Assembly: GCF_918697865.1 (NCBI RefSeq)
Contig: NZ_CAKKMV010000001.1
Location: forward strand, 434,001-498,000
DNA from: Massilia sp. Bi118
GTDB taxonomy: Bacteria; Pseudomonadota; Gammaproteobacteria; Burkholderiales; Burkholderiaceae_D
Direction: 5' to 3'
Length of the DNA: 64,000 nucleotides
Shown here: in pieces, positions 33,874 through 43,590 of the stretch
How positions within the stretch are numbered: the stretch's first letter is position 1
Layout of the letters: the number at the start of each line of letters is the position of its first letter
Position numbers and translations under genes: made by a program
Notes under the pieces: model-generated
Told to the model about the DNA's origin: nothing
The model's database searches: none
What the model saw: only the letters and a program-made list of their open reading frames with translations

Positions 33874-33910
33874 AAAAAAGCCGCACACTCTGCAGTGGGC
33901 GGCTTTCTTT
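33874..33910 (-). terminator. Terminator of the rpmB-rpmG operon
   Basis: Read on the minus strand, AAAGCCGCC-CACTGCAGAGTGT-GCGGCTTTTTT forms a hairpin ending in T's, 20 bases after the rpmG stop codon. The plus-strand side has T's too (CTTTCTTTT). Confidence 0.8.
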
Positions 33911-33929
33911 TACAACCGAAAGAACCAGA

Positions 33930-34097
33930 TTACTTGATCTTGGTTTCTTTGTAGATCACGTGCTTACGTGCTTTCGGGTCGAATTTGGTGATTTCCATCT
34001 TCGCCGGCATCGTGCGCTTGTTCTTGGTCGTGGTGTAGAAGTGACCGGTACCTGCGGTCGATTCCAGTTTGATCTTGTCGCGGCCAGTTTTTGCCAT
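33930..34097 (-). CDS. rpmG: 50S ribosomal protein L33
   Basis: A 55-residue ribosomal protein, [14 protein letters not shown] ... [18 protein letters not shown], matching bacterial L33 in full. It lacks the zinc-binding Cys pairs (C- type). It follows rpmB by 13 bases in the standard rpmB-rpmG order. Confidence 0.96.
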   Translation of the reverse strand: MAKTGRDKIKLESTAGTGHFYTTTKNKRTMPAKMEITKFDPKARKHVIYKETKIK

Positions 34098-34110
34098 GAT
34101 AGCTCCCTAT

Positions 34111-34347
34111 TTAGATTTTCTCGCCGCGGGCGCGCAGATCGGCCAGCACAGCGTCGATGCCCAGCTTGTCGATGACGCGCAGGCCGGCATTCGAAATACG
34201 CAGGGAGACCCAGCGGTTTTCGGATTCTACGAAGATGCGGCGGTTCTGCAGGTTCGGCAGAAAACGACGCTTGGTTTTGTTGTTGGCGTGGGAGACGTTG
34301 TTGCCAACCATCGGGCCCTTGCCAGTAACTTGGCAAACACGTGCCAT
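34111..34347 (-). CDS. rpmB: 50S ribosomal protein L28
   Basis: A 78-residue protein starting [20 protein letters not shown] at the ATG at 34347; the longer frame upstream is not used. Contains the [13 protein letters not shown] motif and the helical end of L28. The first Cys (VCQVTGK) has no partner pairs, so it is the zinc-free form, as for L33. First gene of rpmB-rpmG. Confidence 0.97.
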   Translation of the reverse strand: MARVCQVTGKGPMVGNNVSHANNKTKRRFLPNLQNRRIFVESENRWVSLRISNAGLRVIDKLGIDAVLADLRARGEKI

Positions 34348-34537
34348 AGCGCACTCCTTGAGTAAACTTCCACAATCGGAAAAACGAGAGTATAGCGCGA
34401 AAACAGCCGCGTAATCAATCACTTGCGCAAAAAAATTGTTTCTTAAATCATCGCTCAAATTTAACAATCGTAAAATTACGCAAGTATTGCGTTGTAAGGG
34501 CTTGTTTTCACACTGTTATCCGGCAGCGCAGGGGTCT

Positions 34538-34732
34538 TTACCGGGGACTTGAAAGCTGTTGTGCGATCGCCCGCAGCACCGCCCCGATGGCCGGCGCAAA
34601 GCGTTCGGAAGCCGCAATCGCCTCCAGCGCGACACCGGCGCCGATGACGGGAATGCGCACGCAGGCATCCTGGATCAGCGCGGCCGACATCGTGCGCAGG
34701 ATCTCCCTGAGATTGTCGTCCGCATGGTGGGA
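34538..34732 (-). pseudogene. NADPH-dependent FMN reductase, C-terminal half (split by IS)
   Basis: A minus-strand frame without a start codon encodes SHHADDNLREILRTMSAALI and continues to SSPR and a stop at 34538 (64 residues). Its helical pattern fits the C-terminal end of the flavodoxin-like NADPH:FMN reductase family. It joins to the N-terminal half at 36182-36499 once the insertion sequence is removed (about 170 residues in all, the family's usual size). Confidence 0.75.
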
Positions 34733-34860
34733 CTGCTAGCGAGAACGTGCGCACAAGTGCGCACCGTTCTCTTCCTGCCCCGAGCCGTCCTGCTGACCGT
34801 GCTCGTCTCTGACAGGCGTGACTTTCCCGCCTCCCGCCGGCCCCGTGCCGGCAGCAGTGC
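34733..34860 (-). ncRNA. Probable right-end guide (omega/re) RNA region of the TnpB element
   Basis: In IS605-type elements the 3' end of tnpB overlaps a structured RNA that ends at the right end of the element, and its guide is the adjoining host sequence. Here the tnpB end contains GAGAACGTGCGCAC / GTGCGCACCGTTCTC (34741-34771), an imperfect long hairpin, and the element ends just beyond the stop codon. The guide would then be the first ~16-20 bases of the flavin reductase remnant (from 34732 down). The 5' limit is a guess. Confidence 0.4.
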
Positions 34861-36121
34861 CTGGCGTTACCGCCCGGCTCGCCTCGGGTAGCGCCGTTCG
34901 CGCTGCGAGGGCGCCGGTGGCGAGCCGTTGCAAGTTGATCGCTGCGTTGACGTCGCGATCGTGATGCGCACCGCAGGCCGCACACCTCCAGGTGCGCTCG
35001 CCCAGGGCAAGGGTAGCGTTGCGCACGCCGCAATGTGAGCACAGTTTGCTTGAGGGGTACCAGCGGTCGGCCAGTACGATATCAGTGCCGTAGCGTGGCG
35101 CCTTGTACAGCAACTGGCGACGGAACTCGTAAAAGCCAACATCCGCGATTGCGCGTGACAGCCGGGAGTTGGCTAGCATCCCTTTCACGTTCAGGCCCTC
35201 GATCGCCACCGCTTGATTTTCGCGGCAGAGCCGTGTTGTGAGCTTGTGCGTGAAATCGCGACGGACCCGGGCGATCCTTGCCTGCAGGCGAGCTAACGCC
35301 AGCGCGCCCTTGGTCCGGTTTTTTGATACTGGCAAGCGCGTGCCCTTCGGTATCCGGCCCGTAATACCGGCCGTCGTCCTGGCACTTTCCAGCTTGCGCG
35401 AAAGACGGCGCGATCGGATGCGCAGGCGTCGCAGCGCGCCTCGAAGTGGCCGTGGCGCGGAGATCTTTTCGCTGGTGGACAGCGTGGCGGCGCTGCTCAC
35501 GCCAAGGTCGACGCCGACGATGCCGTTGCCGGTGCGGCGGCGCCGCGCCACGTCGTCCGGCACCTCGACCTGGACCGACAAGAACCATTGTTCCGCTTCA
35601 CGCGACACGCTTGCACCCAGGATCCGGCCGGGCCAGCGCAATGCCTCGCGCAGCGCCACGCGGCCGACCTTGGGCAACACGGCCGTCTTCCCGTCGAGGC
35701 GGAACTTGTCGTTGGCGATATAAAAGCTATCGGTGCAGCGCCCCTTCTTCTTGAAGCGCGGCGGATAGGCCTTCTCGCCAGCGCGGCGCTGCGCGAAATA
35801 ACGGCTCCACGCCTTGGCAAGATTGGCAAAGGGCTGCGCGTGGGCGTCGCGGTGCACGGAACGCAGCCAGGGATTGCCATCGGCATCGAGCCAGGCCGGG
35901 TCAAGGTACTTGATGGCGTTGAATTGCTTTTTGAGGGCCATCGCATTGGGCTTGCAGCCGCTTGCCACTTGGCGAAGCGACTCGGCCAGCCCCCAGTTCC
36001 ATACCCGGCGTGCGGTGCCGGCCGCGCGCGCGAAATACTCGCGCTGCCCGTCCGTGGGGTCAATCGTGATCCGGTGCGCCAGCAGCATGGGCGCCGCGTC
36101 CGCGCCTAACGTGTTTTCCAT
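34736..36121 (-). CDS. tnpB: RNA-guided nuclease TnpB (OrfB of IS605 family)
   Basis: A 461-residue protein. N-terminal helix-turn-helix OrfB region (LAHRITIDPTDGQREYFARAA), then a RuvC-like nuclease with its three acidic residues intact: Asp in GIVGVDLGVSS, Glu in AIEGLNVKGM, Asp in HHDRDVNAAINL. The zinc ribbon between them is complete (CSHC ... CAAC). The tail after the last motif is polar and overlaps the presumed guide-RNA region. TnpB cuts DNA at sites matching its guide next to a short motif and helps the element persist. The gene looks functional. Confidence 0.92.
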   Translation of the reverse strand: MENTLGADAAPMLLAHRITIDPTDGQREYFARAAGTARRVWNWGLAESLRQVASGCKPNAMALKKQFNAIKYLDPAWLDADGNPWLRSVHRDAHAQPFANLAKAWSRYFAQRRAGEKAYPPRFKKKGRCTDSFYIANDKFRLDGKTAVLPKVGRVALREALRWPGRILGASVSREAEQWFLSVQVEVPDDVARRRRTGNGIVGVDLGVSSAATLSTSEKISAPRPLRGALRRLRIRSRRLSRKLESARTTAGITGRIPKGTRLPVSKNRTKGALALARLQARIARVRRDFTHKLTTRLCRENQAVAIEGLNVKGMLANSRLSRAIADVGFYEFRRQLLYKAPRYGTDIVLADRWYPSSKLCSHCGVRNATLALGERTWRCAACGAHHDRDVNAAINLQRLATGALAARTALPEASRAVTPGTAAGTGPAGGGKVTPVRDEHGQQDGSGQEENGAHLCARSR

Positions 36122-36139
36122 TATCGCGATTCGACACTT

Positions 36140-36499
36140 CTACGCACGCTTGGTTCGACTAGAGTCTAGCTCCCAGACAGGATTCAGCAGCGCCACCGGC
36201 TTGCCGACGAAGCCGGGTTGGCCGACCAGCCAGTCCAGCGTGTTCTTGATGGTGCCGGTGACGCCGTGCGCATACTCGGGGCTGGCGACGAGGACGGCGT
36301 CCGCCGTGTCGATGGCCGCGTAGAGGGCGCGCACGCCGGTCGGCAGGTCCGCCTGTTCCGGGTTAAACAGCGGGAATTGCTTGTGCTCATCGAAGAGGAC
36401 GACGTCGATACCGGCCGGCGCCAGTTCGCGGCAGGTGCACAGCAGGCCGCCGCTCAGCGAGCGCGTGCGCTGGCTGCCGCACAGGGCCAGCAGCTTCAT
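36140..36499 (-). pseudogene. NADPH-dependent FMN reductase, N-terminal half (split by IS)
   Basis: From the ATG at 36499 the frame encodes MKLLALCGSQRTRSLSGGLL with the flavodoxin-like phosphate-binding loop, then ADAVLVASPEYAHGVTGTIK (the SPEY flavin motif) and NTLDWLVG. The native part ends near LLN (36182), after which the frame runs into the insertion sequence and stops. The ATG overlaps the stop of the DUF2199 gene (ATGA), so the broken gene was second in that operon. The intact enzyme would reduce FMN, quinones or chromate. Confidence 0.85.
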
Positions 36500-37008
36500 G
36501 CGGTCCCGTGCATGGCTGCTTCGGCGATTTCCTGGGCGCGCTGCACGCCGATGCCCTGGTGGTAATCGACCGCCAGCGGATGCCCGCTTTCCTCCAGCAC
36601 GATGAAGGGCCGCTGATGATTGGCGCGCGGATGGACCTCGGTCTTCAGGTTGAGGCTGTCCGGATACCAGGGCAGGCGATTGCAGAACCAGCCGAAATAA
36701 CGGTCGGAGGTAGCAGGCGCGTCGTAGGTGTCGACGTAGCGCTGGTAATTCGTTTCGCTCAGCGAAACCCAGACGCCCCACAGGAAGGGGTCTTCGATGC
36801 CGTGGATGGGCACCTCGAGCAGGACGCGGATGAAGAAGTGGGAGCCGTCCGCATCCTCGTAACGGCAGAGGTCGCTGCCGAGGTGGCCGGCGGCTTGCAC
36901 GGCTTCCGGCTGGGCCAGGAAGGGATCGGGGGCGTGGAAGGCAAAGCTGGGCGATCCTTCGTGAATATCGTCGCAGGATGCGCATTTGAAGCTGAAGATC
37001 GCGGCCAT
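36496..37008 (-). CDS. DUF2199 domain protein
   Basis: A 170-residue protein from the ATG at 37008 (AAGGG upstream). The N-terminal Cys pair in FSFKCASCDDIHEG and the segments GSDLCRYEDADGSHFFIR, WGVWVSLSETNYQRY and RPFIVLEESGHPLAVDYHQG fit DUF2199. Probable zinc ribbon at the N-terminus. Function unknown. It is transcribed with the (now broken) flavin reductase. Confidence 0.85.
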   Translation of the reverse strand: MAAIFSFKCASCDDIHEGSPSFAFHAPDPFLAQPEAVQAAGHLGSDLCRYEDADGSHFFIRVLLEVPIHGIEDPFLWGVWVSLSETNYQRYVDTYDAPATSDRYFGWFCNRLPWYPDSLNLKTEVHPRANHQRPFIVLEESGHPLAVDYHQGIGVQRAQEIAEAAMHGTA

Positions 37009-37054
37009 TGCCCTTCCATTCGCAGAAATGATCCGCCCAGTGTAGCGCAAGTCA

Positions 37055-37729
37055 CTACAGCTGCCCGTGCTCGGCAAACGAATACACCTGCGGCCCGGCC
37101 ACCACGAAATGGTCGAGCACGCGCACGTCCACCAGGGCCAGTGCCTGGGAAAGCGTGTGCGTCAGGCGCAAATCGGCCTCGCTCGGGTCCGGCGAACCGG
37201 ACGGATGATTGTGGGCCAGTAAAACATTGGCGGCATTGCAAGCCAGCGCCTCCTTGACCACCTCGCGCGGATGCACGCTGGCGTGCGTGAGCGTGCCGCG
37301 GAACAGCTCCTTGTCGGCAATCAGGCGGTTCTTGACGTCTACAAACAACACCGTGAAGGATTCGTAGGGCCTTCCGCCGAGCTTGATGCGCAGGTAGCGC
37401 TTGACCGCCTCGGGCGAGGACAGCAGGTCGCCCGCCTGCAACTGCTCGGCGATCGCGCGTCTTGCGAGTTCCATCACGGCCTGCATCTGCGCGTACTTGG
37501 CCATGCCTAGGCCGTGTACCTCGGAAAAATCGGACAGGCTCGCGCCGAACAGCCCGTGCAGGGAGCCGAAGTGATGCAGCATGTCCCGCCCCAGTTCGAC
37601 CGCGCTCTTGCCGCGCACACCGACGCGCAGCAGCAGGGCCAGCAGCTCGGAATTCGACAGCGCCTGGGCGCCGTCGCGCACCAGGCGTTCGCGCGGTCTT
37701 TCCTGTTCGGACCACTCATTAATACCCAT
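37055..37729 (-). CDS. radC: RadC/JAB-domain protein
   Basis: A 224-residue protein with the N-terminal helix-hairpin-helix-like half (RPRERLVRDGAQALSNSELL, EVHGLGMAKYAQMQAVMEL) and a C-terminal JAB metalloprotease-like domain with the metal motif LLAHNHPSGSPDPSEAD. Full length for RadC. Despite its name, a direct role in repair is disputed; the domain is a predicted metallopeptidase. Confidence 0.93.
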   Translation of the reverse strand: MGINEWSEQERPRERLVRDGAQALSNSELLALLLRVGVRGKSAVELGRDMLHHFGSLHGLFGASLSDFSEVHGLGMAKYAQMQAVMELARRAIAEQLQAGDLLSSPEAVKRYLRIKLGGRPYESFTVLFVDVKNRLIADKELFRGTLTHASVHPREVVKEALACNAANVLLAHNHPSGSPDPSEADLRLTHTLSQALALVDVRVLDHFVVAGPQVYSFAEHGQL

Positions 37730-37824
37730 GTTTTTCCCATCCGTAAAAACTTTGAGGGTAAGGACGGAAGGGGCGCCTCTGGCTTACAATAGCGGTTTGC
37801 ACGTCAAGCACATACCAACACGCA

Positions 37825-38280
37825 ATGTCCACCACCAACGCTCCCATCGTCACCGAATCGGCTTACCTGACTCTGCATTATCGTCTTGCCACCGCCGACG
37901 GTACTGATCTCGTCACAACCTTCGGCAGTACGCCGGCCACGCTGATGCTGGGCCAGGGCCAGCTCGCGCCTTTCCTCGAGCAGCGCCTGCTGGGCATGGC
38001 GGAAGGCACGCACCAGACCTTCGAGCTGAGCGCCGCCGAAGCCTTTGGCGAGCGCAATCCCGAGCTGATCCAGCCGGTGTCGAAGAAGACCCTGGAAGAG
38101 AATTCGGTGCCGGACGCGGATTACCAGGTCGGCGACCTGGTCGATTTCGCGGCGCCGGGCGGCGGCCGCTTTGCCGGCGTACTGCTGCAGGTGCGTGAGA
38201 ACGATGCACTGTTCGACTTCAACCACCCGCTGGCCGGCCAGCCGCTGAAGTTCGAAGTCAAACTGATTTCCGTCCTTTAA
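37825..38280 (+). CDS. fkpB: FKBP-type peptidyl-prolyl isomerase (SlpA/FkpB)
   Basis: A 151-residue cytosolic FKBP of the SlyD/SlpA group: YLTLHYRLATADGTDLVTTF, GQLAPFLEQRLLGMAEG and the small inserted flap domain (YQVGDLVDFAAPGGGRFAGV), ending in NHPLAGQPLKFEVKLISV. It lies directly upstream of ispH, the arrangement seen in E. coli and many proteobacteria. Nine bases to ispH, so one operon. Confidence 0.92.
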   Translation: MSTTNAPIVTESAYLTLHYRLATADGTDLVTTFGSTPATLMLGQGQLAPFLEQRLLGMAEGTHQTFELSAAEAFGERNPELIQPVSKKTLEENSVPDADYQVGDLVDFAAPGGGRFAGVLLQVRENDALFDFNHPLAGQPLKFEVKLISVL

Positions 38281-38289
38281 AAGAACGTC

Positions 38290-39237
38290 ATGGAAAACGA
38301 AATCCTGTTAGCCCAGCCGCGCGGCTTCTGCGCCGGCGTCGACCGCGCGATCGAGATCGTCGAGCGCGCCCTGCAGCAGTTCGGCGCGCCCATCTACGTG
38401 CGCCATGAGATCGTGCACAACGCCTATGTCGTCAACGACCTGCGCACCAAGGGCGCGATCTTCATCGAAGAGCTGGACGACGTCCCGGCGGGCAACACTC
38501 TGGTGTTCTCGGCCCATGGCGTGTCGAAGGCGGTGCGCGAGGAAGCCGAATCGCGCGGCCTGAAGGTCTTCGATGCGACCTGTCCGCTGGTCACCAAGGT
38601 CCACGTCGAAGTCGCCAAGATGCGCAAGCAGGGCGCCGAGATCGTCATGATCGGCCACGCCGGCCACCCGGAAGTCGAAGGCACCATGGGCCAGGCGGAA
38701 GAGGGCATGCACCTGGTCGAGACGGTCGAGGACGTGAACAAGCTGCAGGTCGCCAATCCCGACCTGCTGGCCTATGTCTCGCAGACCACGCTGTCGGTCG
38801 ACGACACTCTTGACATCATCGAAGCGCTGAAAGCACGCTTCCCGAACATCATCGAGCCGAAGAAAGGCGACATCTGCTACGCCACCACCAACCGCCAGGA
38901 AGCCGTGAAGTTCATGGCGCCGCAGGTCGAGGTCGTGGTCGTGGTCGGCAGCCCGAACAGCTCGAACTCGAACCGCCTGCGCGAAGTGGCCGACAAGATG
39001 GGCACCCCGGCCTACATGGTCGACAATGCCGAGGCCATCGACCCGGCCTGGATCGCGGGCAAGCGACGCATCGGCGTGACGGCCGGCGCCTCGGCCCCGG
39101 AAGTGCTGGTGCAGGCCGTGATCGACCGCCTGAAGGACCTGGGCGCGGCCAGCGTGCGTGCGCTCGAAGGCGTGGAAGAACACGTCACCTTCCCGCTGCC
39201 GAAAGGCCTGACCGGCGACCCCGCCACTGCGGCCTGA
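38290..39237 (+). CDS. ispH: 4-hydroxy-3-methylbut-2-enyl diphosphate reductase
   Basis: A 315-residue iron-sulfur enzyme for the last step of the MEP isoprenoid pathway, giving IPP and DMAPP. Three cluster Cys are visible: Cys14 in [11 protein letters not shown], one in [12 protein letters not shown] and one in [11 protein letters not shown]. The catalytic segment [14 protein letters not shown] is also present. In operon with fkpB and apt. Confidence 0.97.
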   Translation: MENEILLAQPRGFCAGVDRAIEIVERALQQFGAPIYVRHEIVHNAYVVNDLRTKGAIFIEELDDVPAGNTLVFSAHGVSKAVREEAESRGLKVFDATCPLVTKVHVEVAKMRKQGAEIVMIGHAGHPEVEGTMGQAEEGMHLVETVEDVNKLQVANPDLLAYVSQTTLSVDDTLDIIEALKARFPNIIEPKKGDICYATTNRQEAVKFMAPQVEVVVVVGSPNSSNSNRLREVADKMGTPAYMVDNAEAIDPAWIAGKRRIGVTAGASAPEVLVQAVIDRLKDLGAASVRALEGVEEHVTFPLPKGLTGDPATAA

Positions 39238-39242
39238 GCACG

Positions 39243-39755
39243 ATGAGCGGCTTCGACGCAATCCCCCTCGAGTTCTTCCAGGACTACCCGGAGCCGGGCG
39301 TCAATTTCATCGACGTCGGCTGCGTGTTCGACGACCCGGTGCACTGGCAGCTGGCGATCGACACCCTGTACGAGCGCACCGCCCACCTGCACTTCGACTT
39401 CATCCTGGCGATGGATGCGCGCGGCTTCATGATCGCCGGCGCGCTGGCCTATAAGCGCGCGATCGGCTTCGCGATGGCGCGCAAGCCCGGCAAGCTGCCC
39501 GGCGAGGCGATCAGCATCGACTACCAGCGCGAATACGGCAGCGCCACCATCGAGATCCAGCCGGCGCGCATCAAGGGCGAGCGCGTGCTGATCGTCGACG
39601 ACGTGCTGGCCACCGGCGGCACCATCGAGGCGGCGGCATCGCTGCTGCGCCAGGTGGGCAAGGAAGTCGTCGGCGCCACCGCCTTGTTCGACATCGCCTT
39701 CTTCGAAGACAAGCGGACGCTCACCATGCCTGTCATTACACTACGCAAGGTGTGA
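39243..39755 (+). CDS. apt: Adenine phosphoribosyltransferase
   Basis: A 170-residue purine salvage enzyme converting adenine and PRPP to AMP. The PRPP loop GERVLIVDDVLATGGTIEAA and the aromatic/flexible-loop region AMARKPGKLPGEAISIDYQREYGSATIE are in place. Starts five bases after ispH. A terminator follows at 39826. Confidence 0.93.
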   Translation: MSGFDAIPLEFFQDYPEPGVNFIDVGCVFDDPVHWQLAIDTLYERTAHLHFDFILAMDARGFMIAGALAYKRAIGFAMARKPGKLPGEAISIDYQREYGSATIEIQPARIKGERVLIVDDVLATGGTIEAAASLLRQVGKEVVGATALFDIAFFEDKRTLTMPVITLRKV

Positions 39756-39825
39756 GCCAGGCCGGTATGTCCGGCGCATCAATTTCCGATGTCAGTTTCC
39801 CAAAAATCTAGCTATGATGTCAGCG

Positions 39826-39858
39826 CGGCACTTCGGCAATCCGGGTGCCGTTTTTTTT
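39826..39858 (+). terminator. Terminator between apt and livH
   Basis: CGGCAC at 39826-39831 pairs with GTGCCG at 39845-39850, followed by eight T's. It ends 17 bases before livH, so it either closes the fkpB-ispH-apt operon or acts as an attenuator for the liv operon. Confidence 0.8.
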
Positions 39859-39875
39859 AAGCGAGAGATTGAAAA

Positions 39876-40805
39876 ATGGAAACTTTCGTCCAACAGATCC
39901 TGAATGGACTGGTGCTGGGCAGCATGTATGCGCTCATCGCGCTCGGCTACACCATGGTGTACGGCGTGCTGAACCTGATTAACTTCGCCCACGGCGACGT
40001 GCTGATGATCGGCGCCATGGTCGGCCTGAGCATCCTCAAAATGCTCGACGCTCACTTTCCCGGCATGTCCGGCTGGCTGCAGCTGGCGATCGCCATCCTC
40101 GGTGCGATCCCCGTGACGATGCTGGTCAATGTGCTGATCGAACGCATCGCCTACCGCCGCCTGCGCAATGCGCCGCGCCTGGCGCCGCTGATCACCGCGA
40201 TCGGCGTCTCGATCCTGCTGCAGACCTTCGCCATGATGATCTGGGGCCGCAGCCCGCTGCCTTTCCCGCAGCTGCTGTCCTCGGAGCCGATCTTCATCGC
40301 CGGCGCCGTGATTTCACAGACCCAGGTGCTGCTGCTGGTGCTGGCCGCTTGTGCCATGATGGCCCTGGTATTCCTGGTCGAGAAGACGAAGATGGGCCGC
40401 GCCATGCGCGCCGTCGCCGAGAACCCGCGCGTGGCCGGCCTGATGGGCGTGGACGCGAACCGCGTGGTGGTGACGACCTTCGCCATCGGCGCCGCGCTGG
40501 CCGCCGTTGCCGGCGTGATGTGGGGCGCCAATTACGCCTCGATCCAGTTTGCGATGGGCACAGTCCCGGGCATGAAGGCCTTCTCGGCCGCGGTGCTGGG
40601 CGGTATCGGCAATATCTATGGGGCGATGATCGGCGGGATCGTTCTCGGCATCATCGAGAGCCTGGGCGCCGGCTACATCGGCGACCTGACCGGCGGCTTC
40701 CTCGGCAGCCACTACCAGGACATCTTCGCCTTCGTCGTGCTGATCCTGGTGCTGACCGTGCGCCCGTCCGGCATCATGGGCGAACGCGTTGCCGACCGCG
40801 CATAA
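39876..40805 (+). CDS. livH: Branched-chain amino acid ABC permease LivH
   Basis: A 309-residue inner-membrane permease with the LivH start QQILNGLVLGSMYALIALGY, about eight membrane segments and the cytosolic loop EKTKMGRAMRAVAENPRVAGLMGVD that contacts the ATPase. First of livHMGF, which imports Leu, Ile and Val (sometimes other amides). No periplasmic LivJ/K protein is in the window. Confidence 0.95.
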   Translation: METFVQQILNGLVLGSMYALIALGYTMVYGVLNLINFAHGDVLMIGAMVGLSILKMLDAHFPGMSGWLQLAIAILGAIPVTMLVNVLIERIAYRRLRNAPRLAPLITAIGVSILLQTFAMMIWGRSPLPFPQLLSSEPIFIAGAVISQTQVLLLVLAACAMMALVFLVEKTKMGRAMRAVAENPRVAGLMGVDANRVVVTTFAIGAALAAVAGVMWGANYASIQFAMGTVPGMKAFSAAVLGGIGNIYGAMIGGIVLGIIESLGAGYIGDLTGGFLGSHYQDIFAFVVLILVLTVRPSGIMGERVADRA

Positions 40806-40817
40806 GGAGACGACGAC

Positions 40818-42022
<1,205 letters not shown>

Positions 42023-42026
<4 letters not shown>

Positions 42027-42796
42027 GTAACTTCCTCCTGAACATCTCCGGTGTGAATAAACGCTTCGGCGGCCTGCAAGCCCTGACCGATGTCGGCATC
42101 AGGATCGAGAAAGGCCAGATCTATGGCCTGATCGGGCCGAACGGCGCCGGCAAGACCACCTTCTTCAACGTGATCACCGGCCTCTACCAGCCGGATACCG
42201 GGACCTTCGAACTGGCCGGCAAGCCCTATTCGCCGTCCGCGCCGCACCAGGTGGCCAAGGCCGGCATCGCCCGCACCTTCCAGAACATCCGCCTGTTCGG
42301 CGAGATGACGGCGCTGGAAAACGTGATGGTCGGCCGCCACGTGCGCACCCGCCAGGGCGTGATCGGCGCGATCCTGCGCCACAAGGCGGCGCGTGCGGAG
42401 GAAGCGGCGATCCGCGCCAAGGCCCAGGAATTGCTGGACTTCGTCGGCATCGGCCAGTTTGCCGATCGCACCGCGCGCTATTTGTCCTATGGCGACCAAC
42501 GCCGCCTCGAGATCGCGCGCGCGCTCGCGACCGAGCCGACCCTGCTGGCGCTGGACGAACCGGCGGCCGGCATGAACGCCACCGAAAAGCTGGCGCTGCG
42601 CGAGCTGCTGGTGAAGATCCAGGGCGCCGGCATCACCATCCTGCTGATCGAGCACGACGTCAAGCTGATGATGGGCCTGTGCGACCGCATCTCGGTGCTG
42701 GAATACGGCAAGCTGATCGCGGAAGGCCTGCCGGCCGAGATCCAGAAGAACAAGGCGGTGATCGAGGCTTATCTCGGCACCGGGAGTACCCATTAA
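42023..42796 (+). CDS. livG: Branched-chain amino acid ABC ATPase LivG
   Basis: A 257-residue ATPase from the ATG at 42023 that overlaps the livM stop (ATGA). Walker A GPNGAGKTTFFNVITGLYQP, signature LSYGDQRRLEIARALA, Walker B LLALDEPAAGMN, H loop LLIEHDVKLMMGLCD. Typical LivG end VIEAYLGTG. Confidence 0.96.
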
Positions 42797-43519
42797 ATGA
42801 GCGAGAACATTCTCAAGATCAGCGGCCTCAAGGTGGCCTACGGCGGCATCAAGGCCGTCAAGGGCATCGATCTCGAGGTCAACCGCGGCGAACTGGTGAC
42901 CCTGATCGGCGCCAACGGCGCGGGCAAGACCACGACCCTGAAAGCCATCACCGGCACCCTGCCGGCGTGCAAGGTGGAAGGCACGGTCTCGTACATGGGC
43001 CAATCGCTGGCGAGCGCGAAGTCCTTCAGGCTGGTGCACGACAAGCTGTCCATGGTGCCGGAAGGGCGGGGCGTGTTCACCCGCATGACCATCCACGAAA
43101 ACCTGCTGATGGGCGCTTATACGCGCAAGGACCAGGCCGGCATCGATGCGGATATCGAGAAGTGGTATGCGGTGTTCCCGCGCCTGAAAGAGAGGTCAAG
43201 CCAGCTGGCCGGCACCCTGTCCGGCGGCGAGCAGCAGATGCTGGCGATGGCGCGCGCGCTGATGTGCCATCCGACTTTGCTGTTGCTGGATGAGCCTTCG
43301 ATGGGCTTGTCGCCGATCATGGTGGAGAAGATCTTCGAGGTGATCCGCGATGTGTCGGCGCAGGGGATTACCATCCTCCTGGTCGAGCAGAATGCAAGGC
43401 TGGCGCTGCAGGCTGCTACCCGCGCTTACGTGATGGAGTCGGGGGCGATCACGATGAGCGGGAATGCGGCGGACATGCTGCACGATCCGCGGGTGCAGGC
43501 GGCTTACCTGGGCGAATGA
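42797..43519 (+). CDS. livF: Branched-chain amino acid ABC ATPase LivF
   Basis: A 240-residue ATPase whose ATG follows the livG stop with no gap. Walker A GANGAGKTTTLKAITG, signature TLSGGEQQMLAMARALM, Walker B LLLLDEPSMGLSP, H loop LLVEQNARLAL. End VQAAYLGE as in other LivF. Last gene of the operon. Confidence 0.96.
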   Translation: MSENILKISGLKVAYGGIKAVKGIDLEVNRGELVTLIGANGAGKTTTLKAITGTLPACKVEGTVSYMGQSLASAKSFRLVHDKLSMVPEGRGVFTRMTIHENLLMGAYTRKDQAGIDADIEKWYAVFPRLKERSSQLAGTLSGGEQQMLAMARALMCHPTLLLLDEPSMGLSPIMVEKIFEVIRDVSAQGITILLVEQNARLALQAATRAYVMESGAITMSGNAADMLHDPRVQAAYLGE

Positions 43520-43590
43520 AGCCCGCCGGCCGGGGGGCGCAAGCGCCGTCGCTGCCTTGACATCCCGACGGTAAGCGTTAACATCGGCCC

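Larger units (their letters stand above)
34733..36180 (-). mobile_element. TnpB-only insertion sequence, IS1341-like group of IS605
   Basis: The element of ~1.45 kb carries tnpB as its only gene and no tnpA, has no terminal inverted repeats, and lies inside a flavin reductase gene. Hairpins are near both ends: CTAGAGTCTAG at 36159-36169 (left end) and a strong hairpin at 34741-34771 (right end). The exact boundaries are inferred from where the flavin reductase frame breaks and could be off by a few bases. Movement would need a TnpA supplied in trans. Confidence 0.8.
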
